Shown one piece after another: positions 11,830 to 23,300 of a stretch of 64,000 bases of DNA. A program made the translations under genes and the position numbers. The notes beneath the pieces were generated by a model, which was given only the letters and a program-made list of their open reading frames with translations, had not been told where the DNA came from and did not search any database. The DNA lies in assembly GCA_019426215.1 (NCBI GenBank), contig CM033399.1, positions 27,289,022 through 27,353,021 of the forward strand, given 5' to 3'. Origin of the DNA: Buddleja alternifolia (Eukaryota; Streptophyta; Magnoliopsida; Lamiales; Scrophulariaceae). Position 1 is the stretch's first letter. Every line of letters starts with the position of its first letter.

Positions 11830-12957
11830 ATATCTCGTGGAGCACCTTTTATCTCTCTTGACTCAGGAGGAAAATAAGGTCGAAATCCCACATCAAATCT
11901 GGCAGCAAAGCATAAGGTTCAGGGTCACATGGTGGTTGGAAGGGTAGCTACCAAGAGAAAGTTCAATTTCAAAGCTATGGTAGGAACACTGACTGCTGCT
12001 TTCAACTCGGTTAAGAAAATGGAATTTCAAAAGTTAGATGAACACCATTTTTTGGTTGTCTTTGATCATATTCAAGATAGAGATTGGGTGATAGAAAACA
12101 CTCCATGGAACTTTGATAACAAGCTAGTTGTCCTTAATTGACTACACTAGCTGGATAATAATCTCTTAGTTAATCTGGACTGGGCAGATTTCCACATGCA
12201 AATCTTCGCCATACCACTGAATCTAAGAACTAGGCAATGGCGGAGTTTCTGGGAAACAAAATTGGGGCGTTTATCAAGGCGGAAATCCCAAATGAAGGTG
12301 GGGGATGGAGTGCTGCTTTTAGGTTAAGAGTTAGCATAGAGGTCACTAAACCCCAATAAAGGTTCATTGTGCTCAAATGCCCGTCGGGAGTGGCTATTAG
12401 TGCCCGAATTACATACGAACAACTTCCGAATTTCTGTCACCTCTATGGTGTGATAGGACATACGGAGGGAGTTTGAAGGCTGCGTTACGAAGAAAATTTT
12501 GTTGGCCCGGAGGTCCTCCCATTTGGCCCCTCTCTTCGGGCTTCCACCACCTGGAAACCCATTTTTGCAAGTGGTTCTCAATCTCAGGGCACAAAGTGGG
12601 GTAATTTTGGGAGAACAGGAGAGGAAGGTGCCAAGTGGGGGAGGAGATTCCGGCGAGCATATAGACCAGAGGGGAAGTATGAGTGTTACGCCATGTCATA
12701 CTGTACCCCCGGGTTTTGAACACATGAGGGATAGAGTTGAAGAACATCGTGTGGAAAAAAAAATTCAAGAGAAAGAAAGGCAACACAAGTTTGATAGTAA
12801 TTTTATTTCCAAAAGTCTCAGCCATGATGAAAATGTGCTTGAAAACGTGTTGGGTTTAAAACCTTTTCAAAAAAATCCATCTCCTTCTCTTACGGCAGGA
12901 AGGGTGGTTGAATCGAGTTCGTCACCTTTTATCTTTCGCTCTCAAAATGTTCAATGA
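11830..12957 (+). pseudogene. LINE ORF1: DUF4283 domain and zinc knuckle, disrupted
   Basis: ORF1 proteins of plant LINEs bind the element RNA. Reading moves between frames. LLSLLTQEENKVEIP (about 11845) is the usual start of a DUF4283 region, and VATKRKFNFKAM, then HHFLVVFDH and DWVIENTPWNFDNKLVVL (11945-12140), are its core. After a stop comes the segment FAIPLNLRTRQW, then a degraded zinc knuckle (NFCHLYGVIGHTEG near 12429, second cysteine lost). The 152-codon frame at 12499-12957 covers the low-complexity C-terminal part. At least three frame breaks are evident. Confidence 0.7.
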
Positions 12958-13333
12958 TTTAGCAATATGGTCCAAAATTCTCTATCTACTCGTGTCAACG
13001 AGCTCATCGCTTAAATTTCCTCTAGGCAATCGACAGACTCTTCTTCGAATCTACAGTTTACCTCTCAAACTCCTCTGCATAACGAAGGGGTAAGGCCCTT
13101 CTTTTTTAGTCTAATCCTTATCAATATCCCATTACAATCTCAATTTCCCCACCACAGTCCCAGCAGCCAAACACTCAACTCCGCCTCTTCACTCGTTCTT
13201 TAAGAAAGAAACAGAAGTACCCTTCCAAACATTATTCACTGAGAGTACGGATCCCTCTTATGAGGCGGAGTCTCACAAGTCCCTAAAAACAACCTTTGAT
13301 TCAGTGAGGGCTGCCCGGCTCCAATGAGTTACT

Positions 13334-14000
13334 TTGTTTGGAACTGCCACCCGTGGGCAGTTCGGTAAAAGGCGAACTTCATCCATTTTTTATAAACTCT
13401 CGCTCGTCTTCTTATCAGAGACAAAGTGCGAAAAAGATAAGTTTGAACGTAACAATTATGCATGGTTTGTGTGTTTCAAGTTGGAAGGTATTGGCGGGGC
13501 CCTTACTTTGCTTTGGGATAAAATTCTTAATGTTGTTCTTCAAACGTTTTCAAAAATCCACATTGATGTCTATATGTTCCCTGATTCAAACACGGGGGGA
13601 TGGAGATTTATCGATTTTTATGGTGAGCCCGACGTCTCAAAGCGACGAGCTACATGGGACCTTCTTAAATGACTTTATTATCATCGGGATAGTCTGTGGT
13701 TGGTAACGGGAGATTACAATGAGATTCTATTTCAAAACGAGAAAGAGGGAGGTCCTCCAAAACCGAATTGCCAAATCCAAAATTTTAGAGAGACATTGTC
13801 ATTTTTTGATCTTCATGATTTGGGATTTACGGGATATAAGTACACGTGGAGTAACTATCAGAATTTCTCGCATACGGGGAAGAAAAGGACCGAACGTGCA
13901 TGTGGCAATTCGGCTTGGTGTGACGCTTATCCGAATGCTAAGGTTTCTCACATTGGGTAGGCCTAGTCGGATCATACGCCACTTCTCATTGAATTAACAC
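13334..14000 (+). pseudogene. LINE ORF2 endonuclease domain, disrupted
   Basis: The endonuclease nicks target DNA to prime reverse transcription. VFLSETKCEKDKF (about 13409) corresponds to the ETK motif of AP-type LINE endonucleases. GWRFIDFYGEPDVSKRRATW (13599-13658) and, in another frame, TGDYNEILFQNEKEGG (13703-13750) with FTGYKYTWSN (about 13832) match conserved blocks including the catalytic GD-N segment. A stop after TWDLLK and a frame change separate the two halves; the end of the domain is broken again near 13870-13960. Confidence 0.75.
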
Positions 14001-14159
14001 CCGTTCCCCGCTCTAATCCTCGTTGTACGTGTAATCTGTTTCGTTTAAAAGCTCTATGGCTTCGTTCGGAACATTGTGAGCAGGTTGTTAGACACTCGTG
14101 GCAAAAGGAATCTGAAAATGGGGCTGTTGAGCGAGTTTGGAACAATATTCAAAACTCAC

Positions 14160-15840
14160 GTGTGGGTTTTTTGAGGTGGAATAATGAGACGATGGGCCAA
14201 CCGAAAAGGAAAATAGAGGAACTAGAGACTCTCATCACTTCGGCCCAAATGGAGGATATTAATGAGGAGAGTAAAGCAAGGGTGACTAGGGCGAGGGCGG
14301 AGTTAGAAGATATTCGGCTTGAGAGGAAGCGGCGTGGCATCAACGTAGACGGATTACGCGGATTCGGGATGGAGATCAAAATACTCAATTCTTCCATGCT
14401 TGTGCGATTGGCAGAAAATATTGAAATGAGATTATAAAGATAAAAGATGTGAATGGCATATGGAGGGAAAGTGAAGCCGAAGTCCAGGGGGTTATTGGGG
14501 ACTACTTTCGCGATATTTTTTCTTCCACTCAAGCTACTGTTGAAGAGCTTGAGGAGACTTTGGAAGTTATTGGGCCTTGAGTGAGTGATGATATGAATTT
14601 GCAACTAAGCCGACCTTACATGTCAAATGAGGTAACTTTTCATCTTAGCCAAATGCATCCGTATAAATCCCCCGGCCCTGATGGCATGTCCCCTATCATT
14701 TATCAAAAGTTTTTGGCACATTATAAGGGGCAATGTCACTTGTTGCATGCTCCATATCCTTAACAATTGAGATCTTATGCCAAAAATGAATTTCACTCAT
14801 ATTGTTTTGATTCCTAAAAGTGACACCCCGAATTCAATGTTCCAATTTCGACCCATTAGCCTTTGTAATGTGATTTATAAATTGATGTCAAAATGTATTG
14901 CTAATCGTCTCAAACCCCTTCTTCACTCTATTATTTCTGAAACCCAATCTTCTTTTATTCCGGGACCTCTTATTTCTGATAATATTCTTGTGGCTTTTGA
15001 GGTGAATCACTTTTTGAAAAACAAAACGGGAGGCAAAGAGGGGCAAGTAGCACTCAAAATTGATATGAGCAAGGCTTATGACAGTTTCATAGGGCCATCG
15101 CCATAGGGTCTTCATTGATATCATTATGATGTGCATTTCATCAGTTTCGTATTCTTTTATGCTAAATGGTTCTCAATTCGGTTACTTGCACCCGCAACTT
15201 AAACTCCGTCAGGGGGACTTGTTGTCACCATATATGTTCTTTTTTGTTGCAGAAGTGTTCAGTTGTTTATTGCAGGAGGTGGAGTGATGGGGGGAGATTG
15301 AGAGAGTGGCGATGGCTAGGGTTCCTAGGGTTTCACATCTCTTGTTCGCGGATGATACACTTATATTTATGGAAGCAAAAGCCTAAGATTTCTCTAGCAT
15401 AAAATTGGTTTTAAGGCGATATGAGCTAGTTTCGGGTCAAAAAATTAACTTCGAGAAGTCTTGTATGGTATTTAGTAAGAACACTCCCGTGGATGATAGG
15501 TTTCCCTTGGCTAACTTGTTGGGAGTTTGGGTTATGGATAAACATGATAAGTAATTGTGTTTACCCGCGGTTGTGGGGCGCTAAAAAAAAAGGGTGTTTG
15601 GCTTAATTCGGGATCGAGTGTATCAACAGTTTAGGGGATGGAATGCTCGTTTTCTCTCAAAAATGGGTAAAGAAGTGTTGCTCAAAGCTGTAGTCCAATC
15701 AATTCCAATATATGCCATGAGTTGTTTCCAATTGCAGGATAGTTTTTTGAGGGAGATTGAGGAGGGGATGACCAAATTTTGGTGGCATAATCGAGATACG
15801 AGAAAGATCTATTGGGTTGCTTGGGATAAGCTTTGTTAAA
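14160..15840 (+). pseudogene. LINE ORF2 reverse transcriptase, disrupted
   Basis: This part would copy element RNA at the nicked target. Visible blocks in order are the linker helix (KRKIEELETLI, about 14200), KSPGPDGMS (14668-14694), FTHIVLIPKSDTPN..FRPISLCNVIYKLMSK (about 14789-14893), ALKIDMSKAYD (about 15051-15083), the catalytic box FADD at 15345-15356 (LINEs use F/YADD) and the thumb segment RGWNARFLSKMGKEVLLKAV (15634-15693). The blocks lie in different frames, with stops between them. Key aspartates are still encoded, but no continuous protein exists. Confidence 0.8.
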
Positions 15841-16039
15841 GCAAAGATAAAGGGGCTTGGACTATAGGGAGTTGAAATCGTTCAACCAAGCTATGTTGGC
15901 AAAACAAGGTTAGCGGCTCATGCAAGAACTGGAGTATTTGTTGAGTAGGATTTTTCGTGCATGATACTACCCAAAACCGTCCTTTATAGGGGCTGTTTTG
16001 GGGTCAAGACCGCCACTTGCGTGGATGAGCATTTTGGGA

Positions 16040-16774
16040 GCCCGTGAGTATCTTAGTAGAGAGTGTAGATGGTTTAGAGATGTGGTTTAGATTTCTGGAA
16101 AAAGAGTTAGAGGCTTCAAAATTCTGTTTTTTCTTGGTCTTATGTTGGTACTTATGGTATAATCGTAACAAAATGTTGATAGAGAAAGTTACTTTGGCCT
16201 TTGAAACCCTCTTTGCTCAGGCGAGGATTTTTCTGTGGATGTTTAACTCGGTCCCTAGTGTGGTTGCCCCTTTGTGTTCAATGTAGTTTCCAGAAATGTG
16301 GGCTCCTTCGCGTTCAAGAGTTATTAAGATCAACTTTGATGGTGCCCTTTTTAGTTCAGAATCGGCTCTGGGGCTGGAGTGGTTGCTCAGGATCATTTGG
16401 GGGAGTGCATTGGCTGGTGTATGAGGAGATTTCCGTTCTTCTCCTCTCCAGAGCACGGAGAAGCATTAGCGGCGCATTCAGGATTGGTGTTTGTAACTCA
16501 GAAAGGATGGAATCATGTGGTGATTGATGGAGATTGCTTATCCCTGATCTCAACGTTTTAGTTGTCTTGCGAGTCGTTGGGTTCTTTGGGTCCTCTTGTG
16601 GATGATGTTCGATCTTTGGCTTCGCCGTTTTCATCTGTTTCTTTTTCGTTTGTTAAGAGACATAGGAATGTTGTAGTGCATCTTTTAGCGCGTTCTGTGT
16701 CGGTTGACCAAGAGGGTATTCTTGGCCTACCTCCTATTGTATTGGATGCTCTTTCGGCCGATTTGGCTTATTAA
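16040..16774 (+). pseudogene. LINE ORF2 C-terminal RNase H, disrupted
   Basis: RNase H removes template RNA during second-strand synthesis. Readable blocks are VIKINFDGALFSSES (about 16318), GAGVVAQDHLGECIGW (about 16371-16418), EHGEALAAHSGL (about 16452), VIDGDCLSLI (about 16521-16550) and FVKRHRNVVVHLLAR (about 16650-16695), ending in LSADLAY and a stop. Several frame changes and a TAG after the acidic VIDGD strand break it. It is related to but clearly distinct from the tails at 835-1137 and 17741-17923. Confidence 0.75.
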
Positions 16775-16806
16775 TATATCTGATCATTGTTTTCGGCAAA
16801 AAAATT

Positions 16807-17740
16807 AAATATCCGAAAAATAAATGGATCCAATATTGCAATCTTGTTTTGATCAAACAAAGATTAAGTTCGGTTGGATCAAGTGTTACAATTGAACAAT
16901 TGTAGTGTTACGAGAAATCAAAATTCAAGACCTCTAAATTTATAGTTTCTTAACATTTGACCTCAACTTCGCTAATAAAATTAGGCCTACTGATGCTCTA
17001 TTTTTTAATTTATTTTTTGTCTTGGCTTGCACATTTAAAAAAAAAAAAAAAATTCTAAGGGAACAATTGATAGTCAGTATGATACCAACCACATTATAAA
17101 CAATTATAGTTTACGACTACACATCACCGTTTCTTTGCAAAAAGAAAATAGTTTACGACTTAACACATAAAACAACACTTTAACAAAATAATAGGAACTT
17201 GAATTACATAAAATACAAATTAATTTTTGTGGAATTCGGGCCCGGGACCTTAGTCTTGGACATGAATCGTCGCCAAATCAAAACTTGAGTAGCCTTGATC
17301 CTCACATTTCGCATATTCATGCATGCCTTTTCCTTTTCTCAACAAATAGAGTAAGGGAGAATTCTTGTGGAGACTTGACTTGGTCTAATTCCGATAATCA
17401 CATGATAAGTGTATGTAATACACATGTTTTGTTATTGGTCTTTCTCTTGAAGTAATTTTCTCTTTTGAGTGTGAAATATATAAAAGCTTTATCAATTTAA
17501 TTGAATCTAATTTCTCAATCTTTCATATCTGTTGTTGAAAGAAAATGTCTAAACCCTAAATTTTAAATTGTTTTTGAAATATTACATTATTACATCATTA
17601 CATTAAGATATCATTAATCCATAACTATATATATAACGAGATATAACACCCTCGCATTCATGAAGGGACTTTTTCCCACCAATACTTTGATGTGATTTTT
17701 AAGATTCGTAGCAAGATGGCTCTACCTTGGCAAGTTACCA
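16807..17740. other. Intergenic DNA, nothing recognised
   Basis: AT-rich sequence with an A-run (17037-17051). No gene or transposon end is supported. Confidence 0.5.
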
Positions 17741-17923
17741 CACGACATATATATTTGGAGAGAAAGGAATAAAGCGGTGGATGCCTTGGCAAACCTTGAA
17801 TTCAAAGGAAACTTTATGGGCATGCCTAGTCCAAATACGAGTATTATAGATATTCTTGAACATGATAGAATTGATATGACTTGGATTAGATACATGACTT
17901 TCGATTCGAATTTGTCGAGCTAG
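17741..17923 (+). pseudogene. 5'-truncated LINE tail: RNase H C-terminus
   Basis: One open frame encodes IYIWRERNKAVDALANLEF and ends in FDSNLSS followed by TAG. This matches the end of the LINE RNase H at 964-1137 (HIWREANSVADNLAR, ending SSSLSS) in motif and position, so both belong to related LINE families. Everything upstream is missing, as is usual for LINE copies truncated at the 5' end. A (TA)n tract follows the short 3' UTR. Confidence 0.75.
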
Positions 17924-17976
17924 GTCGTTAGGGTAGTACCTCCTCTTGATTAATATATATATGTATATATTCTTTT

Positions 17977-17979
<3 letters not shown>

Positions 17980-18013
<34 letters not shown>
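17980..18013. repeat. (TA)n microsatellite
   Basis: Alternating TA tract directly behind the truncated LINE tail. Confidence 0.9.
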
Positions 18014-18015
<2 letters not shown>

Positions 18016-18840
18016 CTAAACTATATAGGCATGTATCCCTTTCAAGGATTTGTTTTGGTCGTAATTTTTTTTTTTTAATATCCACTTACCATCAAAAAGA
18101 CGCCGTTTCACCTTTGTTGTGCAATATTTTTCCCCCCAGCCAAATCCCACAAAACGACGCTGTCTTGGATCCCCCTTCCAAAGACGCATGTCCCCTGCGA
18201 TTGTTCGGAGCGGTTGCTCCCCGGCCACGCATCGCTGGTGTGGCTTCAAAATGGAAATTATGCATCGTTCTTCGCCGCTCCGGTGGACGTTTGTCTGCTG
18301 TGTTGCCGCGTGTTACTTGTGCTTTACCTACTGTGCCGGTTGTCCATCGGCTATGTTCCACTCTTTCTCCGGTAATGGTTCTGCCTTATATAGATGGGAC
18401 TATCCATCCATTGTTGTAATTTTATCTGCCATTTTACCTTCTCTTCACACATCTCTCATATTATCCCCTCTCATTCGAAACAATTCTGTTTCGAATTCTC
18501 TTTTCTCGGTGAGTGCTTCTTCTGAAATTGGTGCTATTTTTTGGTCAAAACGAGATCTACTTTCGTGAATCGAGCAACGAATTTGTTGTCGTAGACAAGC
18601 TTCTTCGCCGAATCGCAGCTAAAGTCTTTATTGCGGAGGAGCTTCTCTGCGATAACCAGGAGACACTCGGCTAGTGGTCTTATGATGCTCCATCTTCTTA
18701 GTGTGGTTGATAATGGAGATCTATCTATCTTAGGCTTTATGTCTGAGAAAACGATGTCTGGTTTTGTGGGTAGTAGTAGTAATTGATTAATCAAAATTGC
18801 AATTATAGTACAGTAAGGCTAAGATTTTGATAAGGCATTT
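18014..18840 (+). other. Region upstream of the TruB-like fragment, possible leader or captured DNA
   Basis: The composition becomes markedly more GC-rich at 18100-18380, with open frames on both strands but no recognised family. A short in-frame stretch at 18546-18674 reads FVVVDKLLRRIAAKVF and stops at TAG; I do not recognise it. The segment may be the original 5' flank and leader of the TruB gene carried along, or DNA from another source. Confidence 0.35.
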
Positions 18841-19423
18841 ATGGACCCTGGGAAGCCGAATGTGAAGAAGGGGAAAAGGGAAGTGAAGAGTAATGCGACG
18901 GGAATAAATGATAGTGGGATGGTGTTTTTTGAGGAGAGTGAGAAGGAAGTGAAGGATGTGAGAGTTGAAGATGTTACTGAGAAGAAAGTAGGGGACTTCT
19001 TCAAGTGTTTGAAGAAATTCCCCAATGAGAATGGCACTAGAGATGTTGCGGATCCCGAGCCGTTTCTTTCTACACGGAGTGTTGGGCTTCCGCCTAAATG
19101 GGATGGTCCCTATGGGACTGTGGTTTTGGTGAACAAACCTAAAGGTGTGTTAATTTCTGATATTTCTGTTGCATTTGGATTTTTTCGGACTGTAGGTTAG
19201 ACGTTTATCGGGTTTCCAGGTCTGATGAATTTCTTAAACTGTTAAAAAGGATTCTAAAGTTGAGTGTGAATCAGACTTTTCCATGAATTTTGTTCTTTCT
19301 ATAGTGCTAATGTTTCCGATTGATATAAAAAGTAGAAAGCTTATAAGCTAATACACAATTTAAACAGGTTGGACTACATTTACTGCATGTGGAAAGCTGT
19401 GACGTCTGGTCCAAATGGAAAAG
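18841..19423 (+). pseudogene. TruB-type tRNA pseudouridine synthase gene fragment (exons 1-2)
   Basis: TruB enzymes make pseudouridine 55 in the tRNA T-loop. The frame from ATG 18841 has a charged N-terminus (about 90 residues, Lys/Glu-rich) and then KWDGPYGTVVLVNKPKG, the start of the TruB catalytic fold. The frame runs into an intron: exon 1 ends at 19144 (AAAG/GTGTG) and exon 2 resumes at 19378 after TTTAAACAG. Joined in phase 1, exon 2 continues the family block as GWT-FT-CGKL, but TGA at 19400-19402 interrupts it. The next donor-like GT is at 19424. The catalytic aspartate block (HAGTLDP in the family) and all later exons are missing. The intact splice junctions point to DNA-level capture or truncation, not a processed copy. 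Confidence 0.75.
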
Positions 19424-19458
19424 GTGATTCTTGACTATTTAACCCGGATTGTTGTAGC

Positions 19459-19716
19459 AATGGCAAAGGCTAATGTAAAAAAGAACACTGTTAAATGGTT
19501 TGACGATCAAAAGGGGTTTTGGGTTTGTAACACTTGAGGATAGAACCGAAGATTTGTTCGTTCATCAATCGGTGATCAAATCTGACGGCTTCCGCAGTCT
19601 TGGCGTCGACGAGGAGGATGAGTGCATTATGGAGTACGGAAATGACATCCACGCTAAGGCTGGTAAGGAAGTTTTTAGAGTTCAATTTTGCTGTATTTTT
19701 CAAATTGTAGTGGCGT
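19459..19716 (+). pseudogene. Cold-shock-domain protein fragment
   Basis: Plant cold-shock-domain proteins are single-stranded nucleic-acid binders and RNA chaperones. From ATG 19459 the sequence reads MAKANVKKNTVKWFDDQKG, then, after a one-base frameshift around 19515, GFGFVTLEDRTEDLFVHQSV and IKSDGFRSLGVDEEDE. This covers the RNP1-like (KGFGFV) and RNP2-like (LFVHQS) motifs of the cold-shock fold. Reading is lost at about KAGKE (near 19670), and the Gly-rich and CCHC zinc-knuckle tail normal in plants is absent. It begins only 36 bases after the TruB fragment, on the same strand, so the two unrelated fragments look joined rather than neighbouring genes. Confidence 0.75.
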
Positions 19717-19724
19717 AATTTCAA

Positions 19725-20184
19725 TTTCTTTGTTATGCTTGAGAGATATAGGTTTTGGATAAGAGTAAGGTTTTGGATAAGAGTTAGGGTTGGAAATTGG
19801 AATTCTTTGAGGTTTGAAATTAATGGTTTCGATCTAATGGGGTTTGATTATGTTCATAAGGGTTTAATTTTGTCTTATTTTATTGTGTACTTTAATTTAG
19901 CAGTTTTTGATGTGTTTCTGTCATCATTTCTTTGCTCAGCGATTCATGCCTCTCATGATAGATTCGTGAGTTTTTACTATGCATTTTATTATTTATGTGG
20001 CATTTTACTCAACTCGACTGAACTCGATTTGTTTAGAAAATGAAAAATTTCTGCTCATCAATTAGTATCTTTGTTTTTCCAGATGCAAAGAGATTTTTCA
20101 TTTTTAGTTAGCAATAAACTTCTGCCAACATTCATTCTTCACGTTCTGAATTGCTTAATAGTTGTGATAAGTCTGAGTTACGTG
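19725..20184. other. Short intergenic or intron-like stretch before the copia element
   Basis: A T-rich plus-strand sequence with a repeat of the type TTTTGGATAAGAGT (about 19751-19784). It looks like intron or UTR sequence following the cold-shock fragment. No exon is recognised. Confidence 0.35.
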
Positions 20185-20189
20185 GTAAG

Positions 20190-22636
20190 TGTTGAGTCCC
20201 ACCCGTGTGGGTGGCCATATAAAGGTGGCTGGTTTTGTTGAAAAACTTGCAGCCACTTTCTTTGAAAATAAAAATGGGCAAATGACATATGGCATGACAT
20301 AATAAGTGTTGAAAATTGCCATGCATTTTCCCTATAAATAGAGAGAGAAATAGAGAGAAAGAGAGAAAAAATAAGAGGGAAAAATTGGGAGAAGAAAAAT
20401 AAGATTAAGAATGTTCTATTTTTCTTCTACAATTCCAAGTTTCTAAACTTGATGTATTTGTAATCCAAGGGATATTCTCTTGAAGATTTTGTGTATCCCC
20501 TAATTAGTTTAGGGAGAAATTGTGTAAGCCCATTATTGTTATAGTGGAGGTTTTTTACTTCGGTCCCGTGGTTTTTTCCCGATTTGGGTTTTCCACGTAA
20601 AAAGTCTTGTCTCGTTTATTCTATTTCTTTCTATCGTATTATCGTTGGTGTGGTCCCATTTTTATCCAGTTAGTGGGGAAAAGAATTATATCGCTTCCGC
20701 GTTACGCCGGTGATAAGAGGTGTTTTTACGTGTTTTTAAGACCGTAATTCTTATGATTTGGATTCACTTATTGCTTAAATCATGTCACATTTGCATTTAA
20801 TAGGTGTGTTAAGTGAATACAGGTAATAAATGAGAATACATGAAGAAAAGGGAAGAAAACCGATGTACAAAACAAGTTCAAGCATGTTTTTCAACACCTA
20901 GGCGGTTTATGCATCTCCTACCACATTCGAGCGATAATTCCGTACATTTCGAGACCAACTTAGACAAAGTTTCCTTCTACAACGTTTTATATGTATGTCT
21001 TAGCTTCAAATGGGAACTTGAAACATTCAAATCGGAGGTCTATAGAGATAATTGTGAAGGAAATACGATTGCTGCGCCGAACAGAGAAGTACATGTGCCA
21101 GGATACGCCCCAACGCCTTCCTAGTCATGCCTAGGCATGGATAGTCCGAATGTTACTCCTTTTCAGCCTAAATTCCAGCATTATATGATGGGTAAGAATC
21201 ACTTTTGGCCATAATTCAGCACATGTGTTGAGGGGTTGTCATAAGTGTGTTTCTTGGTAGATTTACTTTATGGGTGCCAAATCAGAAACAACCTCCATAT
21301 TGAAACATAATTTAGGTATACTTAGCGACTGAATTGGACAAAATGTCCTTCTGGAACGTTGTAGATCTATGTTGTATCTGAACATGGGGACTTGAATCAT
21401 CCCATTTGGAGATCTGTGGAGAATTTTATGAGGAAACTACTAAGACTGCGCTGGAAAGCAAGAAAATGGCAGCATGCATGTGTTTTGTTGAAGTTTTCAC
21501 ATGGTTATGCTTGGTGGAATTCTTAAGGCTGAAAGTTTAGCATTTTTTAGCTGGTTGGAATCTTAAAAGCCAAACTTTAAGCATCACCTTAGGTGGAATT
21601 CTCATTGGGGAACTTTAATGGGAATTCTTAATGCATACTTTAGTGGAATTTTGGCTATAAAAGGAGGGGGAACCCATACTCTTCATCATTCACTATCAAT
21701 TTCAGATTCTAGGAGGAGGAGGAACAGGTCCTCAAGCTTCATTCATCACCATTCTTCATCATTCTAAGAGGAGAAAGTTAGGAATTGAAGTTCCAATCAA
21801 GGGGCCATCATCTATCACATTAGAGGGAGTTTTTATAGCCTTTTCATTTCATGTGTATTAATTCATTTATGTTTTTCATATTATCCATTATGAACTAAAT
21901 TCATAAGACTAGGGCCGTGTAAGGCCAAATTGTGATATATGCTTATAATAGATGATTGTTGAGGTTGTTCTTATATTGTTATGTGATGTGAATTTGTGTT
22001 TTTGCCTATCTTGCATATACTTGATCACTATATGTTAGAATCTTATGCCTATGTTAATATTTCGGGAGAAAATTGACTTAGGGTGCAAGAAATTTACATC
22101 ATGACCCGTAACTAATGAGGAATTGCCCTAGACATAGGTAAAGATTCCCGGGTGAAGTTGTTCGATTCAAATCGAGTGAACTCTAGTACGTTAATGCATG
22201 TTTAGTGGTTAGATTTTCGGATAGGAATATTTGGGAAATCACGATCTAAGCATAGGAGTTTATACGCAAGACATCGGTTATTCTCTACCCTCGGAGCTCT
22301 CACCATAACAATATAAGCGTAATCCTTCAACGAGAATCTTTATAAGTATAATTGATCAATTTGAACCTAGCATGTGCCTTAGTCTCCCTTTCTATTTTGT
22401 TTTAAATCATTTGTTCAACCTTGTTCTTATCTTACGCATTTCACACTCATTTTACCTTTATTGTTTTGATCTTTGTTGTTATAAAATCTTAAACTAGAAT
22501 TCAAGTCCTTGTGGTTCGACAATCCGGACTTCTCGTCCATTTTTATTACTACACACGACTAGTGCACTTGCTATTATAGCACGTTAGCTTTTAGCGTGTC
22601 AGCCGGTATCATTTATTTTGGCACTTTTTCCCAACA
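20190..22636 (+). repeat. Left copia LTR, split by a solo LTR
   Basis: LTR sequence runs 20190-20710 and resumes at about 22607-22636, interrupted by the gypsy-type solo LTR. Without the insert it is about 551 bases, against 596 in the right LTR. The shortfall is explained by a deletion of about 45 bases after CCCTATAAATAGAG near 20344, just downstream of the TATAAATA promoter box, removing part of the transcribed leader. Confidence 0.9.
20711..22601. mobile_element. Solo LTR of a Ty3/gypsy-type element, GCCGG duplication
   Basis: A 1891-bp sequence starting TGATAAGAGG and ending AGCGTGTCA is flanked by GCCGG on both sides (20706-20710, 22602-22606). It carries no coding domain, so it is a solo LTR left by recombination between LTRs. 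It has a promoter-like GGCTATAAAAGG near 21653-21664. The block CTTGTGGTTCGACAATCCGG near its 3' end (about 22508) is typical of large gypsy LTRs (Tat/Retand-like in my reading). It must be younger than the copia element it sits in. Confidence 0.88.
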
Positions 22637-22638
22637 AG

Positions 22639-22650
22639 TGGTATCAGAGC
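22639..22650 (+). other. Primer-binding site for initiator tRNA-Met
   Basis: TGGTATCAGAGC lies two bases after the left LTR and matches the usual copia primer site complementary to the 3' end of initiator tRNA-Met. Confidence 0.92.
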
Positions 22651-22776
22651 TCGGGTATTCTGAGTATGCTCTGTGGTCGCAGTTTAATCTGATCTTCCAC
22701 ATCAGAAAAGTTTTCCCGGGCTATTTGGCTTTCGTATTTGGAGAGCCATGTTCATATTTGAGGTAACGGATTAAAA

Positions 22777-23300
22777 ATGGAGGAGTCATCATCTATTGGT
22801 GATGAAGTAATTGCTTTATTATTACTCAGCTCATTACCGGATAGTTGGGATACCCTCGTGGTGTCAGTCAGCAACTCAGCTCCAAATGGAGATTTGACCC
22901 TGCAAGTGGTCAAAGATTGCCTTCTAAATGAAGAGTCCAGAAGAAAGGAGCAGGCGTTCAGTACTGAGCAAAATGCCTTGGTGACTGAAAATTCTGACAG
23001 ACGAGGAAGAAACAAAAATAGAGGTCCTCAACACTAGAGAGACAAATCCAGGGGGAAGTCCAAGTTCAAAGGAGATTTCAAATGCCATTACTGTGGTGGT
23101 CCAAACCACTACGAAAGAGACTGCAGAAAGAAGAAAAGAGATCAAAAGAATGGAAATAATGAAAACAAGAAAGATGACAAAGACACCACAGCTGTGGCAA
23201 CTGATGGTGATGTTGTCATTATCTGTGATGATGCATGTGTCAGTTCATCATGCCAAGAAACAGATTGGATCATTGATTCAGGAGCCTCGTATCATATCAC
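22777..23300 (+). pseudogene. copia gag C-terminal part and start of protease
   Basis: One frame from 22777 reads the end of the gag capsid domain (ALLLLSSLPDSWDTLV, as in copia UBN2-type gag). After a TAG at 23035-23037 it continues in frame into a zinc knuckle (C-X2-C-X4-H-X4-C, CHYCGGPNHYERDC, 23083-23124) and the protease active site DSGAS (23275-23289). The frame then shifts in a C-run near 23303. About the first 200 residues expected for gag are absent. Confidence 0.85.

Larger units (their letters stand above)
11830..16806 (+). mobile_element. L1-type LINE, near full length, heavily mutated
   Basis: All parts of a plant L1-type LINE appear in order on the plus strand: ORF1 with a DUF4283-like domain and zinc knuckle, an AP-type endonuclease, a reverse transcriptase and a C-terminal RNase H. 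Many frameshifts and stops break each part, so it is old and inactive. The 3' end follows the RNase H stop near 16774, with TTTTCGGC and an A-run at about 16799-16806. I could not identify target duplications. The 5' limit is approximate, set where ORF1-like reading (LLSLLTQEENKV) begins. Confidence 0.8.

Noticed and set aside
17950..18020. 5' end of the Helitron that ends at 32359
   Set aside because: The (TA)n tract is a typical landing site, but no A/TC start with Helitron-like sequence follows it.
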